A DNA stretch of 6,395 nucleotides. It comes from JACCQS01 sp050999295 (GTDB lineage Bacteria > Actinomycetota > Actinomycetes > Mycobacteriales > Geodermatophilaceae). The notes beneath the pieces were generated by a model. The model was not told where the DNA came from, ran no database searches, and worked only from the letters and a program-made list of their open reading frames with translations. The position numbers were made by a program, and so were the translations under genes. Position 1 is the first letter of the stretch; each line of letters starts with the position of its first letter. The stretch lies in the NCBI GenBank assembly GCA_050999295.1, contig JBPCPI010000090.1, positions 1 through 6,395 of the forward strand, given 5' to 3'. Positions 5,987 through 6,395 of this stretch are shown one piece after another.

Positions 5987-6395
5987 GTGCCCGACCCGGA
6001 TCACAGTCGCACTCGCCGCCGCACTCCAGGACAGCGCGCCACTCTCTGCGCGTGCATGGTGGTGGTGTACCTGGTTTGGGGTACGAGCTATCCCGCGATT
6101 CGTGTGATGGTTGCCCCCGCGCACGACCAGGGGCTACCCACCATTTTCGCTGCCGGCTCCAGGCTCTTGCTGGCAGGCGTGGTCCTGGTCTGCGTCGCGA
6201 CGGCGAGCGGGCGCGGGCGCGCCGCGATCCGCCGGGTGAAAGGGCATCATCTGCGCGCTTCGATCCGCGCCGGACTCCTGCTGAGCTTCGGCACCGGAAT
6301 CCTGACGACGTTTGCGGCTCGCCAAGTGGAGTCCGGTCTCCTCGCGACGCTCATGGCGACTTCGCCGCTGTGGACCGCATTGCTGGTGGCCGTCA
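5987..6395 (+). CDS. EamA/DMT-family membrane transporter, 5' part only
   Basis: N-terminal part of a drug/metabolite-superfamily inner-membrane carrier; complete members have about 280-320 residues and ten membrane helices. Helix 1 contains MVVVYLVWGTSYPAIRVMV, with the typical aromatic-Trp-Gly turn. A second segment is PTIFAAGSRLLLAGVVLVCV, matching the family's helix 2 with its conserved arginine. After a basic loop (ASGRGRAAIRRVKGHH) comes helix 3 (SIRAGLLLSFGTGILTTFAA), then SGLLATLMATSPLWTALLVAV. The start is uncertain. GTG at 5987 gives a basic N-terminus of ordinary length before helix 1. ATG at 6056 would begin inside helix 1. GTG 5951, ATG 5921 and ATG 5720 are also in frame. No ribosome site is decisive. 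The substrate cannot be told; amino acids, metabolites and drugs are all exported by this family. It may not belong to the operon, given the gap of some 350 bases. Confidence 0.85.
   Translation, partial: MPDPDHSRTRRRTPGQRATLCACMVVVYLVWGTSYPAIRVMVAPAHDQGLPTIFAAGSRLLLAGVVLVCVATASGRGRAAIRRVKGHHLRASIRAGLLLSFGTGILTTFAARQVESGLLATLMATSPLWTALLVAV

Noticed and set aside
1..6395. RNA genes, CRISPR array, mobile element or defence system
   Set aside because: No tRNA-like cloverleaf, regular spaced repeats, transposase, integrase, terminal repeats or recognisable defence gene was seen in reading either strand by eye.

Overview
The window looks like chromosomal DNA from a high-GC actinomycete. The reading frames prefer G or C at third codon positions, several starts are GTG or TTG, neighbouring genes overlap at ATGA/GTGA junctions, and the enzyme families are those of actinobacterial acyl-CoA catabolism. 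No sequence here identifies genus or species.

Layout. (1) Positions 1-592, minus strand: a permease of the ProW/OpuCB type (glycine betaine, carnitine or choline ABC importers), cut off at its C-terminal end by the window edge. (2) Positions 593-799: a divergent regulatory gap with a good sigma-70-like promoter reading towards the permease and two short inverted repeats that may be operators. (3) Positions 800-5634, plus strand: a tightly packed five-gene unit made of an IclR-family regulator, an acyl-CoA dehydrogenase of the heteromeric FadE26-like alpha type, a class III (CaiB/BaiF) CoA-transferase, a shortened beta-type acyl-CoA dehydrogenase, and a short-chain dehydrogenase with the 2,4-dienoyl-CoA reductase (FadH/DECR) active-site pattern. 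Three of the four junctions are 4-base start/stop overlaps and the other is a 14-base gap, so one coupled operon is very likely. (4) Positions 5635-5986: about 350 bases with no gene that can be called firmly, but with palindromes and a doubtful mini-ORF. (5) From about 5987 to the end: the start of an EamA/DMT-type membrane transporter, truncated by the window edge.

How the genes may work together (inference). The CoA-transferase would load a carboxylic acid onto CoA. The two dehydrogenase halves would form one flavoenzyme that introduces an alpha,beta double bond. If the substrate already carries a gamma,delta double bond, the product is a 2,4-dienoyl-CoA, which the last enzyme would reduce with NADPH. 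The IclR regulator, first in the unit, would sense the substrate or an intermediate. No acyl-CoA ligase, enoyl-CoA hydratase, hydroxyacyl-CoA dehydrogenase or thiolase is in the window, so the pathway is incomplete here and its substrate is unknown. The divergent quaternary-amine-type permease makes a carnitine- or betaine-like compound one possible substrate, but only by neighbourhood.

I see no RNA gene, CRISPR array, insertion sequence, phage gene or defence system.
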